Source: Bacteroidota bacterium (GTDB lineage Bacteria; Bacteroidota; Bacteroidia; UBA7662; CANHCV01). Taken from it: a stretch of DNA of 27,721 nt. A program made the position numbers and the translations under genes. The stretch covers positions 1-27,721 of the forward strand of contig JAIYBD010000229.1 of NCBI GenBank assembly GCA_027488715.1, given 5' to 3'. Position 1 is the stretch's first letter. Every line of letters begins with the position of its first letter. Below the pieces are notes generated by a model. The model was not told the DNA's origin. It made no database searches and saw only the letters and a list, made by a program, of their open reading frames with translations. This document shows, piece after piece, positions 6,515 through 15,986 of the stretch.

Positions 6515-7731
6515 AAACCATTGTTCAAGTTATTGGAACGCTTTCCACCCGAGTATTAGGAAACCTCATCACTCTTTTGATGTTGGGATATTGGGCCAAA
6601 GTATATGGAATTGATTTTCTAGGGTTCATATCCTTATTCACACTTCAGATCTCCGTTTCTTTTATTTTCTCTGGGATTTTCGCTGGATCCTCGGCTATCT
6701 TTTTTTCAAATCAGTGGAAAAATGGAACCCTGTTTACGGCCTCCATGGTTGGGACTATGGTTTGTTCCATCGGTTCATCGTTGGCTTTGTGGTCGATGGG
6801 ATTGATACCTTCGGAAGCGAATTCCTTTTTCCTCGTAGCGGCTCTTTTCCACGCTTTGGGTTCTTTGTTACAATCCATACACCTCGGACGAGGAAATGTT
6901 GGAGTTTTTAACCATATTCAGTTGATTCAAAATGTAGGTCTTCCCTTTCTTTTCTTTGTTTTACCCATTTCTGATCCATTTGAATTATATGGATATTCTT
7001 GGATTGGAGCTCAAGGAATATCCGGATTGTATGCCGTTATTCGATTCCCCAAATCAGAAGATGGAGAATCGTTATCGTTTGGTTTGGCAACAAAAAAAAT
7101 GTTCAAGTATGGATTTTGGGGACAGTTGACGAATTTAGGACAAATGTTGAATTACCGTTTTTCGTATTATTTGCTTGATTTTTATCATGGACGTGAAGCG
7201 GTTGGAATTTTTTCTGCTGCTATTCAATTGGCAGAATCGACTTGGTTACCAGCTAAAAGCATGGGTACGGTTCATTTAAGTCGATTGCTCAACCTTCCCG
7301 AGCAGGAAGATGATACACCAGCATCCATGAAAGTTGCTTTTTGGGCTTCTCTTGCTGGTGTTGTGGTACTCATGGCTATTCCTAACGATTTGTTTATCCT
7401 CATCTTTGGTGCAAAGTTTTCGAAGGCATTTCCCTATTTTCTTGGTTTAGGTCCAGGAATTATCATCTTTTCGTTTGCCATTATCATCGCCCAATTTTTT
7501 GCTGCTAAAAACAAAATTCAATTGAATTCCATCGCAACCATCTTCGGACTGTTGGCCACTTTAAGTTTGGGATTTGCCTTGGTTCAACCGTTTGAAGTAT
7601 TGGGAGCCGTAATGACGACATCCATTTCTCATGTGATCAATGCTTTTGTCCTACTTTACTTCTACCATAAACAATCGCCCATTCCTTGGAAATTCATCCT
7701 AAACCCGTTTCAATGGAAAACTTCCAAATAA
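6511..7731 (+). CDS. Polysaccharide/lipid-linked oligosaccharide flippase-like protein
   Basis: 406-residue integral membrane protein resembling Wzx/MATE-type polysaccharide exporters. About 12 hydrophobic segments are spread along the length. The N-terminal region (GTLSTRVLGNLITLLMLGYWAK) resembles the first helix of this superfamily, with the STRVLG element, and ISLFTLQISVSFIF follows. A central loop-helix has YGFWGQLTNLGQMLNYRFSY, as in the mid-protein helix of oligosaccharide flippases. The ATG at 6511 overlaps the glycosyltransferase stop (ATGA) and is preferred over the in-frame ATG at 6493. Family role: moves lipid-linked glycans across the inner membrane. With only one glycosyltransferase beside it, this is not a full capsule or O-antigen cluster. 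Confidence 0.83.
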   Translation: MKTIVQVIGTLSTRVLGNLITLLMLGYWAKVYGIDFLGFISLFTLQISVSFIFSGIFAGSSAIFFSNQWKNGTLFTASMVGTMVCSIGSSLALWSMGLIPSEANSFFLVAALFHALGSLLQSIHLGRGNVGVFNHIQLIQNVGLPFLFFVLPISDPFELYGYSWIGAQGISGLYAVIRFPKSEDGESLSFGLATKKMFKYGFWGQLTNLGQMLNYRFSYYLLDFYHGREAVGIFSAAIQLAESTWLPAKSMGTVHLSRLLNLPEQEDDTPASMKVAFWASLAGVVVLMAIPNDLFILIFGAKFSKAFPYFLGLGPGIIIFSFAIIIAQFFAAKNKIQLNSIATIFGLLATLSLGFALVQPFEVLGAVMTTSISHVINAFVLLYFYHKQSPIPWKFILNPFQWKTSK

Positions 7732-8354
7732 TTTTTGAAGACCCTCAATTTGCTGTATTATCGAAATCTTCAGGAGTAGCCATTCAAAGTTTGGAGTACA
7801 CCATTCATCCTGAAATTGAACAACATTTTCAAGGAAAGTCAATTTTGATTGTTAACCGAATCGACCAACCCGTATCAGGAATTTTCATTTTAGCCTTTTC
7901 AGATTTTGCAGAACGAGATTTAAGATTACAATTCGAAAATCAGATTGCCAAGAAAACCTATGTAGCCATCTGTGAAAACGATATTGGACAAAAAGGGCGA
8001 TTGGATCATCTTCTTTTAAAGGTGGGAAATAAATCAAAAGTAACGAATGACTCGGCTGGAAAACCCTCGTCCCTATCCTATCAGCGTTTTGGAAAATCTG
8101 ATCGATATTTTGGTTATTTCATCCAACTTCATACCGGACGTTTTCATCAAATTAGAACACAAATGGCTCATGCTGGGGCATGCATCAAAGGAGATTTAAA
8201 ATACGGAGCGAAACGAAGTCATCCAGGAGGCGGAATTTGTTTACATTCCTATCAATTGGAAGTCAACCATCCTCAAACGCAAGAACGACTAAAATTCAGT
8301 GCTACTCCACCTCAGGATTCCCTTTGGGATTATTTTAAAACTTTACTTCCTTAA
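7713..8354 (+). CDS. RluA-family pseudouridine synthase
   Basis: 213-residue RNA pseudouridine synthase of the RluA family, which isomerises specific uridines in rRNA or tRNA. The catalytic motif VNRIDQPVSG places the essential aspartate at residue 51. GRFHQIRTQMAHAG and IKGDLKYG are the other conserved blocks. No S4 RNA-binding domain is present, so it is of the short type; its target site cannot be assigned. The ATG at 7713 lies inside the flippase gene (19-nt overlap). An upstream in-frame TTG at 7686 would add nine residues and looks less likely. The 3' end overlaps the convergent DUF5916 gene by 20 nt. Its place behind a flippase looks like a convenience of co-transcription. Confidence 0.9.
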   Translation: MENFQIIFEDPQFAVLSKSSGVAIQSLEYTIHPEIEQHFQGKSILIVNRIDQPVSGIFILAFSDFAERDLRLQFENQIAKKTYVAICENDIGQKGRLDHLLLKVGNKSKVTNDSAGKPSSLSYQRFGKSDRYFGYFIQLHTGRFHQIRTQMAHAGACIKGDLKYGAKRSHPGGGICLHSYQLEVNHPQTQERLKFSATPPQDSLWDYFKTLLP

Positions 8355-10812
8355 AAGCCCGCTTAGCGGTTTGATAATCTACGAAGTACTGAAACTTAAT
8401 GGATAAACTGTGAGCATGAGGAATTCCCATCACAGTGGCCACATTTTCCCAATAGGTTTTTTCTTTTTCCGTATCGATATTGAAAAGAGAATTTTTGTAG
8501 ACCACCAATAAATCACTTCCGGGTGCAAACCTCCATCGCAACTCCCAATCAATGGTAAAGGCCGTAAATGAAATGTCGTTGATCGAGGGTGCATTCGCGA
8601 TTGGAAATCCTTGATATCCTGTTGTTCCCCATTTTCCATTTTCATCGATATCAAAAAAGGAATGATAAGTTGCTGTACTCCAATAATTTCGCATTCTGAA
8701 ATTGGTGAACAAAACTGCATTGAACGAATGAGTAACCGTTAATCCAGTTTCGTATGTTTCCATGCCCCTTTTCCCTAGGGTAATGTCATTTCCATTTCTA
8801 TAAACAAAACCAATATTGTTTGCCAACATGGTATACGTTAATCCCGGAATGATAAAGGTTTTATCTCCTACCCGAAATCTTAATTCAGTCCAACCTGTAA
8901 AATCGGAACGATCCTTTTGGTCGTAACGGGTGTATTCCCAACCGGCATCAATGGCTAATTTTTTGTTGTAATTGGAAGAAATCCAACCGCTGGTGTAATA
9001 ATTTCTCGGGGTATAAACGAATCGGCCAGGTGTTCTAGGTTCGAAATAATCTGCCCCTTCAAAAGGTGCTGCAGAAAAACTAAGGCCCATGGCCATGAAT
9101 TTTTTAGTAAATCCGGTAAAATTGTAGCTCAACGAAGCATTTGCAAATGCCGAAGGAACAACCACTCGATTGTAATTGGCCGAAAAGCTGTGATTAAATC
9201 GATTGAATTGCAACCAAGAAAATATTTTAACCGGTTTGAAATAAAAGTGTGAAATGGAGGCAGACTGATTGAAAATGTTGTTGTTGGTTTGAAATCCGAG
9301 GTCGTTCTGATTGTACGTATTATCCATAAAGAAACCGTTGTAGTTCCATTGGATTTTCCCAGCATTTTTTCCTGCCGACCAATTGGCTTTAATCCCTTGA
9401 TTTGTTCGATTCGAAAACCATTGCCAACTGCTACCCAAGCGTCCGCTAACAAAATGATTTAATTTCTTATTATTGAATCGAAATTGGGTTGCCAATACTT
9501 GGGCATCCATGGCTGTTCCCTCACGCAAAACATTGGAACTAACTATACTTAAGAAAGAATTATTGGGTAAATTCTGATCGAAAACCAACAAATTTGAGTT
9601 CGTTAATGGATTTACCAATGCTGTTCGGGTTTGTTGGGTAATCGTATCGAAATACGTATTGTACCCTGCAGCGGTAATGGCATTTAATACTCCAATTCCC
9701 AAGCCGCCACTGGTCCTTCCCGATACTTTTGTGGCATTCAACAACTGGGCGGGACCCGCCGTAGAAACCGTAATTTCATTCAATCCTTGGGAAGCCCCTA
9801 ATCGGTAATATGGCCGATCGCCAATTCTTCTTGAGTAAAACAAATCACCTTTTGAAAACAACTCAATCCCTTCGGTAAAAAACTGACGAAACTCATTGAA
9901 TTTCACTTCAAATGGAGTCAAATTCAATACCTGATTATCGAACCGAACTTGCCGAAAATCTGGAATGGTGGTGGCATCCAAAGTGAATGCTTCGTTCAAT
10001 CCCCATTTTAAATCAGCTCCAAATTGACTATTATTCGATGTTAATCCTTGCTCCCGTTGGGTAACATTCGATAAGTAGGGATACAGCATCAAACGCAGGG
10101 GTGGATGCAAATTTTTCAAACCTGTTAACTTCCCGGATCGTGCTAAAATTCCCGAGGGGTTTCCAAAACGTATCATGGAAGGATCCAAGGGATTCCACCA
10201 AACTTCTTCCCTATTACGGCGAATTTCACGAGCAAAGTTGATATTCCAAACATCTTCTTCAGCCTCAGCAAATCGAATAGCGGCATAGGGAATTCGTATT
10301 TCCAAGGCCCAACCTTGTTCGTTTTTGCTAGTCTTACTTTCCCAAACGGCATCCCAGGATTCATCAAACCCGTTGGCCGACATTCGGCTATCAATTTGAA
10401 CGTTATTTACGGTCAGTCCAAAGTAAAACGCATTGTTTCCGTCTTTATAGGTGTCTAAAATGATGGCGAACCAATCACTGTTTCCTGTATTGTCGCGTTG
10501 ACTCATTTGCGTCATGATGGAATCAGGAAAGGAGTCATCCAATTGAGCGCCAAAAATTAAGGCATCTTCATCAAATAGAACTTTTACGGTAGTATTTTGA
10601 GAGGCAGGGAAAAATGGAACGGGGTTGATGGTGGTGAAATTAGTAGCATTTTCAGCTAATTTCCAATCGTTTTCGTTCAATTTCCCATCAATGGTAATTT
10701 TTTCTTGTCGTTTCCTTGCCTGAACCTTTTTGGGTGGTGCATTTAAAACGGTCTCGTTCCCAAAAGAATGAAATGAAAAGGCGAGAAAAAATAAACTATA
10801 CCAGAAACGCAT
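8335..10812 (-). CDS. DUF5916 outer-membrane-type protein with N-terminal CBM9-like domain
   Basis: 825 residues with an N-terminal signal peptide (MRFWYSLFFLAFSFHSFG). Residues about 35-210 resemble the CBM9-like carbohydrate-binding domain found with DUF5916: KITIDGKLNENDW, then VKVLFDEDALIFGAQLDD, SDWFAIILDTY and WALEIRIPYAAIRF. The remaining ~600 residues have the alternating aromatic/polar strands of an outer-membrane beta-barrel, and the protein ends in Phe. This architecture is common and uncharacterised in Bacteroidota; sugar or polymer binding at the surface is inferred. The start used is ATG 10812, which creates the signal peptide and overlaps the bshC end by 17 nt; the longer frame from 10890 buries it. 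It is the last gene of the lpd-rimO-bshC operon. Confidence 0.87.
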   Translation of the reverse strand: MRFWYSLFFLAFSFHSFGNETVLNAPPKKVQARKRQEKITIDGKLNENDWKLAENATNFTTINPVPFFPASQNTTVKVLFDEDALIFGAQLDDSFPDSIMTQMSQRDNTGNSDWFAIILDTYKDGNNAFYFGLTVNNVQIDSRMSANGFDESWDAVWESKTSKNEQGWALEIRIPYAAIRFAEAEEDVWNINFAREIRRNREEVWWNPLDPSMIRFGNPSGILARSGKLTGLKNLHPPLRLMLYPYLSNVTQREQGLTSNNSQFGADLKWGLNEAFTLDATTIPDFRQVRFDNQVLNLTPFEVKFNEFRQFFTEGIELFSKGDLFYSRRIGDRPYYRLGASQGLNEITVSTAGPAQLLNATKVSGRTSGGLGIGVLNAITAAGYNTYFDTITQQTRTALVNPLTNSNLLVFDQNLPNNSFLSIVSSNVLREGTAMDAQVLATQFRFNNKKLNHFVSGRLGSSWQWFSNRTNQGIKANWSAGKNAGKIQWNYNGFFMDNTYNQNDLGFQTNNNIFNQSASISHFYFKPVKIFSWLQFNRFNHSFSANYNRVVVPSAFANASLSYNFTGFTKKFMAMGLSFSAAPFEGADYFEPRTPGRFVYTPRNYYTSGWISSNYNKKLAIDAGWEYTRYDQKDRSDFTGWTELRFRVGDKTFIIPGLTYTMLANNIGFVYRNGNDITLGKRGMETYETGLTVTHSFNAVLFTNFRMRNYWSTATYHSFFDIDENGKWGTTGYQGFPIANAPSINDISFTAFTIDWELRWRFAPGSDLLVVYKNSLFNIDTEKEKTYWENVATVMGIPHAHSLSIKFQYFVDYQTAKRAFKEVKF

Positions 10813-12295
10813 GAATTTTGGGATGAATGGGGTTAAGGATTTCAATGAGCTCTTCGATTTGACTTTCCTGTTGAATGAATTGGAATCCATTGGTTTTTCT
10901 TTCCTGAAATACTTGATCAGGGAATAGCATATTCTTTATCTTCCCAATTCTTTGAACCTCGATTTCTTGCTTTTGTTTGATGGCTTTTTCAACTTTCTTT
11001 TCTAATCCTCTCCACAGTCCTTTCATTTTTTCAACCTCTGAACCTAAGGTCGCAAGCAACGTAGGATCAATTTTTTCAATTTGCTCCCTCGCATGTTGTT
11101 CCATGGAATTAAGATCAATAATAAAGGGTTCAGCCAAAAATTGATCGGGTTGCTGATGAATTAATCGTTTAATCAAGGCTTGTTCATCAGAAAAAACATC
11201 ATTAAACTTCCAACCCCATTTTTCTAACCAAAGTAGATGTTTGGGATCGACGAAAAATAAAGATGGACGCAGCAAGACGACCGGCATTTGCACATTAAAT
11301 TCAGAAAAAGCGATTTTAAGTTGGGCCCAATAGGCAACTTCGGCGGCTCCGCCAATGTAAGCTAGATTGGGCAAAATCGTCTCTTGAAATAACGGTCTCA
11401 TCAAGGCATTCGGAGAAATCTCCTCAGGCTTTAATTGAAGAAAATCGTGATCACCTTTATTGATCCTAATTCGATTTAAATCGTTTATTTTAAACAGGTT
11501 AATATCTCGATGATAAACTTGTGGTTCAAGTCCATAATTCGATAATACCTTGTTTTGCGTCTCAACCGATTTGGATAAAATTTGTTCTTTCCATTCCCGT
11601 TCAAAAAGCGCGAAAGCCCTGGATTTCAGTTCTTGAGAATCACCATCTACGATCAATAATCCAAATTTTCCAAAGCAAGCATGAACCAATCGAGCGATGC
11701 ATTTTGATAAAGGAAAACCCTCTTGATAGGATTCTTGAATGAGTGTTTTTGCCCAAGGAGATGAGATATATTCCATCGCTTTCTGGATTTCCTCCATCCA
11801 TGAACGCGTCATTTTTAATCTTCCAACGGGAGCATTTGAATATTCGGGGGCAAATTGAATGGTTTTTCCATAAAGAATGGTTGAAGCGATTTCATCAAAA
11901 TCATGATCTTCACTCGCTAACCAAAAAACAGGAATGCATGCTTCTCCCAAGATTTTTGAAAGATGAATGGTGGCAGCAATTTTGGTAAAGAAGAAATGTG
12001 GCCCGGAGAGAAAATTTAACTGATGACCTGTTGTTACCGTAAAAACATCTTCTTTGAGCAATTGATTTACCTGTTCTGGCAAAGGGATATCCCACGTTTC
12101 GTATTGGTTTTTGAGTACATTTACCAACGTATTTCTTGATTCTAAAGAAAATACTTTTGACTTTTTAGCCTTTTCAATTCCTTCTATACTTGGTTCAAAG
12201 TCAAAGAAATCACGATAATCCATGAATCCATTGCCTACTTTGGACGCAAATGATTGGCGATCAACATCGGCAAATGAAATTGACCAATTTTTCAT
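10796..12295 (-). CDS. bshC: Bacillithiol synthase BshC (putative cysteine-adding enzyme)
   Basis: 499 residues, typical for BshC, assigned to the last step of bacillithiol synthesis (adding cysteine to GlcN-malate). Family motifs are clear: VTTGHQLNFLSGPHFFFTK from residue 87, VFWLASEDHDFDE (123-135), YIGGAAEVAYWAQLK in the centre, and MPVVLLRPSLFFVD. A basic, charged coiled-coil region near 415-470 (KMKGLWRGLEKKVEKAIKQKQ) precedes the C-terminus, as in the crystallised enzyme. Its presence implies this organism makes bacillithiol, although bshA and bshB are not in the window. Its ATG overlaps the rimO stop as TAATG, so it is translationally coupled. Confidence 0.93.
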   Translation of the reverse strand: MKNWSISFADVDRQSFASKVGNGFMDYRDFFDFEPSIEGIEKAKKSKVFSLESRNTLVNVLKNQYETWDIPLPEQVNQLLKEDVFTVTTGHQLNFLSGPHFFFTKIAATIHLSKILGEACIPVFWLASEDHDFDEIASTILYGKTIQFAPEYSNAPVGRLKMTRSWMEEIQKAMEYISSPWAKTLIQESYQEGFPLSKCIARLVHACFGKFGLLIVDGDSQELKSRAFALFEREWKEQILSKSVETQNKVLSNYGLEPQVYHRDINLFKINDLNRIRINKGDHDFLQLKPEEISPNALMRPLFQETILPNLAYIGGAAEVAYWAQLKIAFSEFNVQMPVVLLRPSLFFVDPKHLLWLEKWGWKFNDVFSDEQALIKRLIHQQPDQFLAEPFIIDLNSMEQHAREQIEKIDPTLLATLGSEVEKMKGLWRGLEKKVEKAIKQKQEIEVQRIGKIKNMLFPDQVFQERKTNGFQFIQQESQIEELIEILNPIHPKIHAFLV

Positions 12296-13617
12296 TAAGA
12301 TGGAATAACGCTCCCAAACAAGTCGAACTCTTCAGCTGAATCAATTTTCACCTGGGCAAAGTCACCTATTCTTACATAGTTTTCCGATAATTCTGCATTG
12401 ACTAATACCTCATTATCTACTTCAGGAGAATCGAATTCAGTTCTTCCAATGAAATATTCCCCTTCTTTTCGATCAAATAGCACCTTGTATTGCTTGCCGA
12501 CTTTTTTCTGGTTTAAATCAAAAGAAATGCCCTGCTGAATGGCCATAATTTCTTCTGCCCGCGCTTCTTTTACCTCTTCGGGAACATCGTCAACAAGGTT
12601 GAATGCAGCAGTATTCTCTTCATGGGAATACGTAAATACCCCCAATCGATCAAATTTATTCCTTTCAATGAAAGCCATGTGTTCTTCATGGTCGGCCTGA
12701 GTTTCACCCGGGAATCCAACAATCATGGTGGTTCGGAGGGCTATTTCAGGAACTTCTTGTCGAATTTGATCAATGAGTTCTTGAGTTCGAGAAGCTGTGA
12801 TTCCCCGGCGCATGGATTTCAACATGTTCTCTGCCCCGTGTTGCAAAGGCATGTCCAAGTAGTTGCAAATGTTGGGATACTTTTTCATTAAAGGCAAAAT
12901 ATCCATGGGGAATTGACTTGGATACGCGTATTGCAAACGAATCCAATCGGCTCCAGGCACATCCGCTAATCGTTCCAATAATTCTGAAAGATTCCGTTTG
13001 CCATACAAATCCAATCCATAATAGGTTAAATCTTGGGCAATCAGCACCAATTCTTTAACCCCTTTGGAGGTTAAGTGGGTTGCTTCTTTTACTAAATCTT
13101 CCAATGTGCGCGAAACGTGTTTGCCCCGCATCAGCGGAATGGCACAAAACGCGCAAGGACGATCACAACCTTCTGCGATTTTCATGAATGCTGTGTGATT
13201 CGGAGTGGTAATGATCCGCTCTCCCAACAATTCATGCTTGTAATCGGCTTTCAAAGTTTTAAGCAAACGAGGCAATTCCATGGTGCCAAACCAAGCATCT
13301 ACTTCCGGAATTTCAACTTCAAGTTCGTCTTTGTAACGGTGAGATAAACAACCGGTTACATACACCTTTTCAACAATTCCATCCTGCTTTGCATCTACAT
13401 AACGGAGAATGGTATCAATGGATTCTTGTTTGGCATTATCAATAAAACCGCAGGTATTGATAATGACAATATCATTGGCATCGTCGGTTCTTTCGTGTCC
13501 AACATCGAAGTTATTGGCTTTGAGTTGGGTGAGAATATTTTCACTGTCAACCAAGTTTTTTGAACACCCCAAGGTGATCAGATTTACTCGATTTTTGGTT
13601 CTTGTTTTCGTTTTCAT
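12295..13617 (-). CDS. rimO: Ribosomal protein S12 (uS12) methylthiotransferase RimO
   Basis: 440-residue radical-SAM enzyme that adds a methylthio group to a conserved aspartate of ribosomal protein uS12. The N-terminal MTTase domain opens with NLITLGCSKNLVDSE, typical of RimO rather than MiaB, with cluster cysteines 18, 56 and 90. The radical-SAM cysteines are C151, C155 and C158 in CDRPCAFC. MPLQHG and RTTMIVGFPGET are conserved SAM-domain blocks, and a C-terminal TRAM domain (about 375-440) follows. All six cluster cysteines are present. It starts 6 nt after the lpd stop and ends in a TAATG overlap with bshC. Confidence 0.95.
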   Translation of the reverse strand: MKTKTRTKNRVNLITLGCSKNLVDSENILTQLKANNFDVGHERTDDANDIVIINTCGFIDNAKQESIDTILRYVDAKQDGIVEKVYVTGCLSHRYKDELEVEIPEVDAWFGTMELPRLLKTLKADYKHELLGERIITTPNHTAFMKIAEGCDRPCAFCAIPLMRGKHVSRTLEDLVKEATHLTSKGVKELVLIAQDLTYYGLDLYGKRNLSELLERLADVPGADWIRLQYAYPSQFPMDILPLMKKYPNICNYLDMPLQHGAENMLKSMRRGITASRTQELIDQIRQEVPEIALRTTMIVGFPGETQADHEEHMAFIERNKFDRLGVFTYSHEENTAAFNLVDDVPEEVKEARAEEIMAIQQGISFDLNQKKVGKQYKVLFDRKEGEYFIGRTEFDSPEVDNEVLVNAELSENYVRIGDFAQVKIDSAEEFDLFGSVIPS

Positions 13618-13623
13618 TCTGGC

Positions 13624-15012
13624 TTATAGATGAATAACTTCACCATAAGCGGCTGCAGTTGCTTCCATCACGGCTTCCGACATGGTGGGGTGTGGATGAA
13701 CGGCTTTTAAGATTTCATGTCCGGTTGTTTCCAACTTGCGAGCTACAACCACTTCGGCAATCATTTCTGTTACGTTTGCTCCAATCATGTGAGCTCCAAG
13801 AAACTCTCCGTATTTCGCATCGAAAATTACTTTTACGAATCCTTCTTTTGCTCCGGCAGCAGAAGCCTTTCCGGAAGCAGAAAATGGGAATTTCCCGACT
13901 TTAATTTCGATACCTGCTTCTTTTGCTGCACGCTCGGTCATCCCAACACTAGCAATTTCTGGAGCGCAATACGTACATCCTGGAATGTTTCCATAATCCA
14001 ACGCTTCAACGTGCATTCCAGCAATTTTTTCAACGCAAATGATTCCTTCCGCAGATGCTACGTGTGCCAAGGCAGGACCTTTAACGATGTCACCGATGGC
14101 GTAATATCCAGGAATGTTGGTGCGATAAAAATCATCAACCATAACTTTTCCTTTATCGGTGGCAATGCCAACATCTTCTAAACCAATGTTTTCGAGGTTG
14201 GTGATTACTCCGGCAGCCGAAAGAACCACATCGCACTCAATGATTTGTTCACCGGATGCTGTTTTCACAGTAACTTTTGCACCGGAACCCGATTTTTCAA
14301 CTTTTTCCACGGAGGAGTTGGTTAAAATATCGATTCCTTTTTTCTTGTAGATTTTTTCTAGTTCTTTAGAAACATCGGTATCTTCAACGGGAACAATGTT
14401 GGGCATAAACTCAACAATGGTCACCTTCGTTCCCATGGTGCTGTAGAAATATGCAAATTCAACACCGATCGCACCCGAACCGATTACGACCATGGATTTG
14501 GGTTGTTTTTCCAATGACATGGCCTTGCGGTATTCAATAACCATTTCACCATCGATGGGGACATTGGGTAATTGACGAGCGCGAGCACCGGTTGCTAAAA
14601 TGATGTGGTTGGCCGAAATTTCTGAAATTTTTCCATCGGCATCCGTTACCTCAACTTTTTTTCCAGCTTTCACTTTTCCGTAACCCATGATGACATCGAT
14701 CTTATTCTTCTTCATCAAAAATTGAATGCCTTTGCTCATGCCATCGGCAACGCCACGAGAACGATTCACTACGGCATTAAAATCCGCTTTTGCATCGGCT
14801 ACCGAAATGCCGTAGTCGGAAGCATGCTGAATGTATTCAAAAACTTGGGCACTCTTCAATAAGGCTTTTGTGGGAATACATCCCCAATTTAAACAAATTC
14901 CACCCAAAGATTCTTTTTCAATGATGGCCGTTTTCATTCCTAATTGGGAAGCACGAATGGCAGTAACATATCCACCAGGACCACTTCCGATAACAACTAC
15001 GTCGTAATTCAT
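13624..15012 (-). CDS. lpdA: Dihydrolipoyl dehydrogenase (E3)
   Basis: 462-residue FAD flavoprotein that reoxidises dihydrolipoamide in 2-oxoacid dehydrogenase complexes and the glycine cleavage system. The FAD motif GSGPGG is at 9-14. The redox disulfide is Cys40/Cys45 in GGICLNWGCIPTK. The NAD motif is VVIGSGAIGVEFA, and the second FAD motif ends in GYYAIGD. The C-terminal HPHPTMSEA carries the catalytic His (about 441) and Glu446. The ATG at 15012 starts MNYDVVVIGSG; the ten extra residues possible upstream are not needed and would overlap the promoter box. No E1 or E2 genes are adjacent. First gene of the lpd-rimO-bshC-DUF5916 operon. Confidence 0.95.
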   Translation of the reverse strand: MNYDVVVIGSGPGGYVTAIRASQLGMKTAIIEKESLGGICLNWGCIPTKALLKSAQVFEYIQHASDYGISVADAKADFNAVVNRSRGVADGMSKGIQFLMKKNKIDVIMGYGKVKAGKKVEVTDADGKISEISANHIILATGARARQLPNVPIDGEMVIEYRKAMSLEKQPKSMVVIGSGAIGVEFAYFYSTMGTKVTIVEFMPNIVPVEDTDVSKELEKIYKKKGIDILTNSSVEKVEKSGSGAKVTVKTASGEQIIECDVVLSAAGVITNLENIGLEDVGIATDKGKVMVDDFYRTNIPGYYAIGDIVKGPALAHVASAEGIICVEKIAGMHVEALDYGNIPGCTYCAPEIASVGMTERAAKEAGIEIKVGKFPFSASGKASAAGAKEGFVKVIFDAKYGEFLGAHMIGANVTEMIAEVVVARKLETTGHEILKAVHPHPTMSEAVMEATAAAYGEVIHL

Positions 15013-15030
15013 GAGTTTCAAATTTATTGG

Positions 15031-15038
15031 CAAAGATA
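15031..15038 (-). promoter_or_regulatory. TAnnTTTG -7 box of the lpd operon
   Basis: The minus strand reads TATCTTTG, an exact match, ending 18 nt before the lpd ATG. This leaves a short AT-rich leader (CCAATAAATTTGAAACTC). It is divergent from the fructosamine kinase promoter. Confidence 0.55.
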
Positions 15039-15061
15039 ACAATTTCCTTTCGCTTCCTTTT

Positions 15062-15069
15062 TACTTTTA
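15062..15069 (+). promoter_or_regulatory. Probable -7 box of the fructosamine kinase gene
   Basis: TACTTTTA differs from TAnnTTTG only in the last base and ends 4 nt before ATG 15074. The spacing equals that at other genes in the window and supports this ATG over the longer frame from 15011. Confidence 0.4.
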
Positions 15070-15073
15070 CCGC

Positions 15074-15955
15074 ATGCTACCCGAAAGTATTTCTCAATTT
15101 TTAAATGAGCATTTTTTACGTTTTCATGGAATTCCTGGAAATGTCCATCGAATCAAATCTGTTGGCGGTGGATGCATCAGTTTTACTTATCAATTCGATT
15201 ATGCTGACAAAAGTTACTTTATTAAATATTTAAGCAAAGAAAAGTTTCCAAACATGTATTGGGCCGAGTCAAAGGGCTTGAAACTCTTGGATTCGGTGGG
15301 TGCTTTTGACATTCCAAGAATTATTTTAGAGGGAGAAACGGATGAGTTTCAATTTTTAGTCATGGAATTCATCGATTCATCTCCTAAGAAAAAAGGATTT
15401 TGGGAAGAGCTCGCATTGGGAATGTCGCAAATACATGCCGAAACCCAGCCCCAATTCGGTTTATCGTTTCATAATTTCATCGGTACATTGGAACAAAAAA
15501 ACGATCAGGTTGATTCATGGACAGAATTTTATTTTGCCCAACGATTGATGCCCCAATTAGAAATGGCCCTAATGAGCCAAAAGTTACCTAAAGACATCAT
15601 TGGGAAATTTGAACACTTGTTTTTGAAATTTGATGAATTAATTCCTAAAGAAAAGCCTTCATTGCTTCACGGTGACTTTTGGTATGAGAATGTTATTCCC
15701 AATCAATTCGGTGCCCCAACATTGATTGATCCGGCCGTTTACTTTGGGCACCGAGAAATGGATTTAGCCATGGCCGATTTATTTGGAGGATTCTCAGAGG
15801 AATTTTGGGAAGCCTATCAACACCGTTTTCCCTTGGAACCCGGATACGAACATCGTAGAAAATTGCATCAGCTGTACCCTTTATTGGTCCACGTAAATTT
15901 ATTTGGAGACTCTTATCCACAAAGGGTGATAAATATCATGAACCAATTTTCATAA
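15074..15955 (+). CDS. Fructosamine kinase family protein
   Basis: 293-residue kinase of the fructosamine-3-kinase/ketosamine-3-kinase family. Family members phosphorylate sugar amines on glycated proteins or small molecules so that they fall off (deglycation). GGGCI at 31-35 resembles the glycine-rich loop. LLHGDFWYEN (198-207) holds the catalytic Asp201 and Asn207, and LIDPAVYFGHREMDLAM (217-233) holds metal-binding Asp219, followed by LFGGF. Length equals the bacterial YniA-type enzymes. An in-frame ATG at 15011 lies inside the divergent lpd start region and is unlikely. It precedes kmo by 31 nt, but kmo has its own promoter box. Confidence 0.9.
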   Translation: MLPESISQFLNEHFLRFHGIPGNVHRIKSVGGGCISFTYQFDYADKSYFIKYLSKEKFPNMYWAESKGLKLLDSVGAFDIPRIILEGETDEFQFLVMEFIDSSPKKKGFWEELALGMSQIHAETQPQFGLSFHNFIGTLEQKNDQVDSWTEFYFAQRLMPQLEMALMSQKLPKDIIGKFEHLFLKFDELIPKEKPSLLHGDFWYENVIPNQFGAPTLIDPAVYFGHREMDLAMADLFGGFSEEFWEAYQHRFPLEPGYEHRRKLHQLYPLLVHVNLFGDSYPQRVINIMNQFS

Positions 15956-15973
15956 GCTTCGTTGTTTTGTAGA

Positions 15974-15981
15974 TATTTTTG
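15974..15981 (+). promoter_or_regulatory. TAnnTTTG -7 box of kmo
   Basis: TATTTTTG, an exact consensus match, ending 5 nt before the kmo ATG at 15987. It predicts a leaderless or nearly leaderless mRNA. Confidence 0.5.
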
Positions 15982-15986
15982 TAATC

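Noticed and set aside
5465..8354. Capsule or O-antigen biosynthesis island
   Set aside because: Only one glycosyltransferase and one flippase are present, with no sugar-nucleotide genes, polymerase or composition shift, and the third gene is an RNA-modifying enzyme.
13717..14181. 154-codon plus-strand frame inside lpd
   Set aside because: The opposite strand encodes a complete, motif-perfect dihydrolipoyl dehydrogenase; the antisense translation is rich in Ser, Asn and Phe with no recognisable motif.
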